A DNA stretch of 64,000 nt. It comes from Anaerolineales bacterium (GTDB lineage Bacteria > Chloroflexota > Anaerolineae > Anaerolineales > Villigracilaceae). Below, in pieces: positions 61,344 to 64,000 of the stretch; positions within the stretch are counted from its first letter, which is position 1; every line of letters starts with the position of its first letter. A program made the translations under genes and the position numbers. The notes under the pieces are model-generated. The model saw nothing but the letters and a program-made list of their open reading frames with translations. It did no database searches and was not told where the DNA came from. Location of the stretch: contig JABTUU010000002.1 of the NCBI GenBank assembly GCA_015075275.1, positions 558,001 through 622,000 of the forward strand, given 5' to 3'.

Positions 61344-62255
61344 CTATGCAACAGTCAACACAACCCCATTCTGCGAGGGATCGTAGAGCAACAGCCCTTC
61401 ATCAATTTGATTCAACGAGATGCCCGCTTTATCCACCCGCACGACGACATCATCGTACGCTTGTTGATTCGGCAACTCGATGGTGAAGAAACGCAGACCT
61501 ACCGCGTCGGGCGGAGGAGGCGGAGCGCCGCGTCCCTGCCAGGTGTTGAGTCCGAGGTGGTGATGATATCCGCCCGCGGAAACGAATCCCATTTGAAAAG
61601 GTTTTGAAACGCCCATGATGTCGAAGCCGAGGACGCCGTGATAAAACTCCACCGCTTCATCCACATCGCGGACGTGGAGATGCACATGCCCGATCTTCAA
61701 CTCAGGCGGAACAGAGACATCGAGCTTATCATCCTCGGTCAGATGGCTGAATAGTTCATCGAGATCGAGCGCCTCGCGCCCGTCGCTCCACGAGCCGTCC
61801 TTGCGATAGGTTTCATATTTGCCGTCTTTGAATGTCCATGTGCCGTCTTCGGGCGATTCGCAATACAGTTCGATGCCGTTGTGTTCAAGGTCATCGAGAT
61901 ACGTGGTCTTGGTCATAATGTGATCGGTGGGCGAGTTGGGATATTTCAACGCGAACAGACGCCCGATGGCGATTGCCAGCTCGCGGCGATTCGGGAAGAG
62001 ATACGCCACGTGATACAACCCCGTCACGCCGCGATATTTTTTCACATTGGGTTCTTCGGTGAGCAGGAGTAAATCCTTGCCGCCCGCGCCGAGACCCGCC
62101 TTGCCGTTTTCCTTCCAGTGCAGTTTGAATCCCATCGCCTTTTGGTAGAACTCGATCTGGTTGTCGAGATTCGCAACGGTGAGCGAAACGGATCCCATTT
62201 GCGTTCTAGGATGGATTAAGAAATCCGATTTTGTTTTTGCTAGTGTTTGGTTCAT
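61344..62255 (-). CDS. VOC-superfamily dioxygenase-like protein (catechol 2,3-dioxygenase type)
   Basis: 303 residues with two VOC modules (about 18-120 and 185-300). MGSVSLTVANLDNQIEFYQK opens the first, and GHVHLHVRDVDEAVEFYH the second. Possible metal residues are His in GHVHLHV, His in GGYHHHLGLN and Glu in FFTIELP. The fold is that of CatE-type extradiol dioxygenases, though members include hydrolases and resistance proteins. The ATG at 62255 has GGAG upstream. It ends at the palindrome and terminator shared with the opposite strand. Confidence 0.88.
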   Translation of the reverse strand: MNQTLAKTKSDFLIHPRTQMGSVSLTVANLDNQIEFYQKAMGFKLHWKENGKAGLGAGGKDLLLLTEEPNVKKYRGVTGLYHVAYLFPNRRELAIAIGRLFALKYPNSPTDHIMTKTTYLDDLEHNGIELYCESPEDGTWTFKDGKYETYRKDGSWSDGREALDLDELFSHLTEDDKLDVSVPPELKIGHVHLHVRDVDEAVEFYHGVLGFDIMGVSKPFQMGFVSAGGYHHHLGLNTWQGRGAPPPPPDAVGLRFFTIELPNQQAYDDVVVRVDKAGISLNQIDEGLLLYDPSQNGVVLTVA

Positions 62256-62329
62256 TTTTTTCTCCAGCGCCATTAAGACGATCTCAGAACTCATAAACTT
62301 TCATCCCACAGTGATGGTTCAGCCACAAG

Positions 62330-62938
62330 TCACAACGTCATGGCGCGGATCGTCATCAAGATGGTGAAATCCGCCGCCATGTGACCCAGCGCTGGCGCAA
62401 GCAAGCCGCCATCCTCCTTGCGAGCGATCTGCCTCCACAGCCAACCCGCCCCCACAAGCGCAACGACCGCAAAAAGAATCGAAGAGCTGGGAACTTTGCG
62501 AATCAGGATCAACGCGTGGAAGCCCGCATAAAGAAAATCGGAAATATGCAAACGCTTCGACGCGCTCCCCAAATATCCGCGCCAGAAATATTCCTCGACG
62601 AACGGGTTGATCAATGCGAAATAAGCAATGAAAGGAATCCACGTTCGAGAGTTCAACCCCAACAATGCCAACTGCGCGGGCAAGTCGCTTGCAACGTCAA
62701 AAACATCCCACAGCAAAAACAACGCGATGCCGCTGCTTCCGCACAGCGACACGCTCAACAAAATCCATTTAAAGTTTTTGCTTTTGAAAAGAATTGCAAC
62801 AGGAATGTTCGGTCTTACGATCAACAGCGAGCCGATGATCGCCGCGTGAAATCCAAGCAACGCGCCCCACGCGCTATGAAAAACGAATAGCCCCAATCCT
62901 ACCGCGAGATACGCCAGCGACGGCGCGATCCATTTCAT
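62330..62938 (-). CDS. CPBP (CAAX/ABI) family intramembrane protease
   Basis: 202 residues with about six helices. NPFVEEYFWRGYL gives Glu115, Glu116 and Arg120. GFHALI gives His141, and PALGHMAAD supplies His186. This is the full set of the family. Its start overlaps the mevalonate kinase stop as ATGA, so it is translationally coupled to that gene. The substrate is unknown. A link to isoprenoid-modified proteins is tempting but not supported by more than the neighbour. Confidence 0.9.
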   Translation of the reverse strand: MKWIAPSLAYLAVGLGLFVFHSAWGALLGFHAAIIGSLLIVRPNIPVAILFKSKNFKWILLSVSLCGSSGIALFLLWDVFDVASDLPAQLALLGLNSRTWIPFIAYFALINPFVEEYFWRGYLGSASKRLHISDFLYAGFHALILIRKVPSSSILFAVVALVGAGWLWRQIARKEDGGLLAPALGHMAADFTILMTIRAMTL

Positions 62939-63897
62939 GAAACCTGCGTGACGATCGTGTTCTTCGCGCCGGCAGAAATTAATGCGGATGAAATATCGTC
63001 AGCCTTCTCCGGTTGCGCGAGCGCGATCATGCTCCCGCCGCGTCCTCCGCCGCTGAGTTTTGCCCCAGCCGCCCCAGCCTTTCGCGCCGCCTCGACCAAC
63101 GCATCCAGTTCGGGCGAGGAGACCGTCATCTCTTGCAACAGCGCGTGATTCTGGTCCATCAACCCGCCCAGCAGTTTCCAGTCTCCAGTCTCGATTCTCT
63201 CTTTCGCTTGTTTCGCAATCTCTCCTACTTCATCGAACACGCTTTCCCATTTTTCTTGATCCGCCTCCCACAGTTTCCTCACATCCGCAACGGACTCTTT
63301 CGTCGGCGCGGAGATGCCCGTGTCGCCGATGACGATAGTGAAGGGTTTGTGAACGTTGAAAACTTCAATCGGTTGAGTTTTGATAAAGCACACAGGCTTG
63401 GCATACGTGACTACTGTATTGTCAATACCCGAAGGTGTGCCATGATGCAATTTTTCGATGTCATAGGCAAAAGCGTTGACTTCTTCATCTTTCATTGGAT
63501 GATTCAAGTGAGCAGACAACGCGCGGACAAGGGCAACCGTCACTGCCGCGCCGGAGCCGAGTCCCGACGCGACGGGGATGGTGGATGAAATGGTGATGTT
63601 GAGGTTGGGGAATTTGCCCTCACTCTTGGGAAGAGGGGTTAGGGGTGAGGGAGAAACGCGCGAGAGGAAGAGAAAGTTGTGGACGACTGCGGCAACTGGA
63701 TGGTCGGAGGGGAGCGAGTTAAGGTCGGCGTGGAGGCGAATGCCGGGGGCGTGGATCAAGATGCCCGTCGAGTCTGAATCGCGTATCTCCACATCCGCAT
63801 GAACTTGCGTAACGGGAATCGCCAGCGCGGGGCGTCCGTACACAACGGCGTGTTCGCCAAATAAAATGATCTTGCCGGGGGCGGAGGCTGTGGTCAT
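62935..63897 (-). CDS. mvk: Mevalonate kinase
   Basis: 320 residues of the GHMP family: MTTASAPGKIILFGEHAVVYG at the start, the ATP loop PVASGLGSGAAVTVAL, GTPSGIDNTVVTYAKP and KLSGGGRGGSMIAL. It phosphorylates mevalonate. The mevalonate route is known in several Chloroflexota. Repeat words are in frame at 63617-63655 (SPSPLTPLPKSEGK) and 63173-63201 (IETGDWKLLGG). The ATG at 63897 follows a palindrome and lacks a clear ribosome-binding site. Confidence 0.95.
   Translation of the reverse strand: MTTASAPGKIILFGEHAVVYGRPALAIPVTQVHADVEIRDSDSTGILIHAPGIRLHADLNSLPSDHPVAAVVHNFLFLSRVSPSPLTPLPKSEGKFPNLNITISSTIPVASGLGSGAAVTVALVRALSAHLNHPMKDEEVNAFAYDIEKLHHGTPSGIDNTVVTYAKPVCFIKTQPIEVFNVHKPFTIVIGDTGISAPTKESVADVRKLWEADQEKWESVFDEVGEIAKQAKERIETGDWKLLGGLMDQNHALLQEMTVSSPELDALVEAARKAGAAGAKLSGGGRGGSMIALAQPEKADDISSALISAGAKNTIVTQVS
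63173..63201. repeat. In-frame 'ccagtctccagtctc' repeat in mevalonate kinase
   Basis: Read on the minus strand as ETGDWK. The same unit gives TGDWRLETK in the second FAD oxidoreductase at 60949, which shows one repeat family encoding the same peptide in two unrelated proteins. Confidence 0.8.
63617..63655. repeat. In-frame 'cctcacccctaacccctct' repeat in mevalonate kinase
   Basis: On the minus strand 'cctcacccctaacccctctt' encodes SPLTPLPKSE, about 15 residues between VHNFLFLSR and FPNLNITIS, where the family is normally shorter. Confidence 0.85.
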
Positions 63898-63901
63898 AGT
63901 G

Positions 63902-63922
63902 GACAAATTGTCAATTTGTCCT
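63902..63922. repeat. Palindrome upstream of mevalonate kinase
   Basis: GACAAATTG, T, CAATTTGTC. It lies between the partial upstream gene and the kinase and may be a repeat unit or an operator. Confidence 0.55.
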
Positions 63923-64000
63923 ACGAGAAATAAAAAATTACAAGCACGGTGAGCATCCACAATGTCACTGTGATTTGCAATGGGCGGTCTTTGAGCGCCA
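63921..64000 (-). CDS. C-terminal end of an unidentified membrane protein (5' end outside window)
   Basis: The minus-strand frame from the window edge to TAG at 63921 reads ALKDRPLQITVTLWMLTVLV and then IFYFS. A charged segment leads into one hydrophobic helix at the extreme C-terminus. It precedes mevalonate kinase on the same strand and may share its transcript. Family cannot be told. Confidence 0.5.
   Translation of the reverse strand, partial: ALKDRPLQITVTLWMLTVLVIFYFS

Noticed and set aside
1-64000. tRNA or rRNA genes
   Set aside because: I scanned for cloverleaf-like segments and rRNA-like conserved stretches and recognised none.

Overview
The window looks like an ordinary chromosomal stretch from an uncultured-type Chloroflexota bacterium, most likely class Anaerolineae. 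This is an inference from gene content and style, because no rRNA or tRNA gene is present to prove it. The signs are a mevalonate kinase, a Ser/Thr kinase carrying a TolB-like propeller, fused E1 alpha/beta with E2, split glycine dehydrogenase, DUF2142 and LamG/DUF1080-like lipoproteins, an MprF-like protein, and heavy use of short repeats. The window starts inside an AI-2E-family transporter and ends inside an unidentified membrane protein gene. I saw no CRISPR array, prophage, complete insertion sequence or replication origin.

Layout. 1-3.3 kb: transporter end, P1-family peptidase, small membrane protein, GNAT enzyme. 3.7-7.3 kb: 2-oxoacid dehydrogenase E1 (alpha and beta fused) and E2. 7.4-15.4 kb: SlyD-type isomerase, ATP-grasp-like protein, Ser/Thr kinase, folD, and an operon of TPR protein, lipoprotein and mtaB. 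15.5-26.1 kb: mutS2, thrC, thrB, a phosphatase, an orphan antitoxin-like gene, and a methylcrotonyl-CoA carboxylase-like pair with a DUF1579 gene inside it, then an AllH-family gene. 26.2-29.9 kb: glycine cleavage operon gcvH-gcvPA-gcvPB behind a tandem glycine riboswitch, its own terminator and a near-consensus promoter. 30-33.2 kb: DMT transporter and an NAD-salvage-like pair. 33.3-42.5 kb: a penicillin-binding-protein homologue lacking its catalytic residues, an operon with folP, a DUF2142 membrane protein and a double zinc-ribbon protein, a glycosyltransferase-like protein and a nuclease-like protein. 42.6-47.1 kb: RibD-type reductase, lipoprotein, DMT transporter, DUF554, cobalamin adenosyltransferase, HET-C-like protein. 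47.1-51.6 kb: yqeY, pgpH-type HD phosphodiesterase, ybeY, dgkA, endonuclease IV-like. 51.6-55.6 kb: envelope genes (alkaline-phosphatase-fold enzyme, MprF-like, DUF1003). 55.6-62.3 kb: GcvT-like protein, two related FAD oxidoreductases flanking an S66 peptidase, and a VOC dioxygenase. 62.3-64 kb: CAAX protease and mevalonate kinase.

Three genome-level patterns stand out. First, short word-like repeats (families built on units such as 'gttgaaggttgaag', 'ctggagactggaga', 'gaaagtagaaagtgg') fill intergenic gaps and also sit in frame inside conserved genes (mutS2, thrC, both carboxylase genes, the PBP homologue, an FAD oxidoreductase, mevalonate kinase). They add residues without breaking the reading frame. 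Second, at least six genes have a TANAAT hexamer exactly six bases before the ATG and no Shine-Dalgarno sequence, which suggests leaderless transcripts. Other genes have normal ribosome-binding sites. Third, several key enzymes carry altered catalytic motifs, notably the PBP homologue and a reciprocal Asp/Asn swap in the thiamine-diphosphate site of E1.
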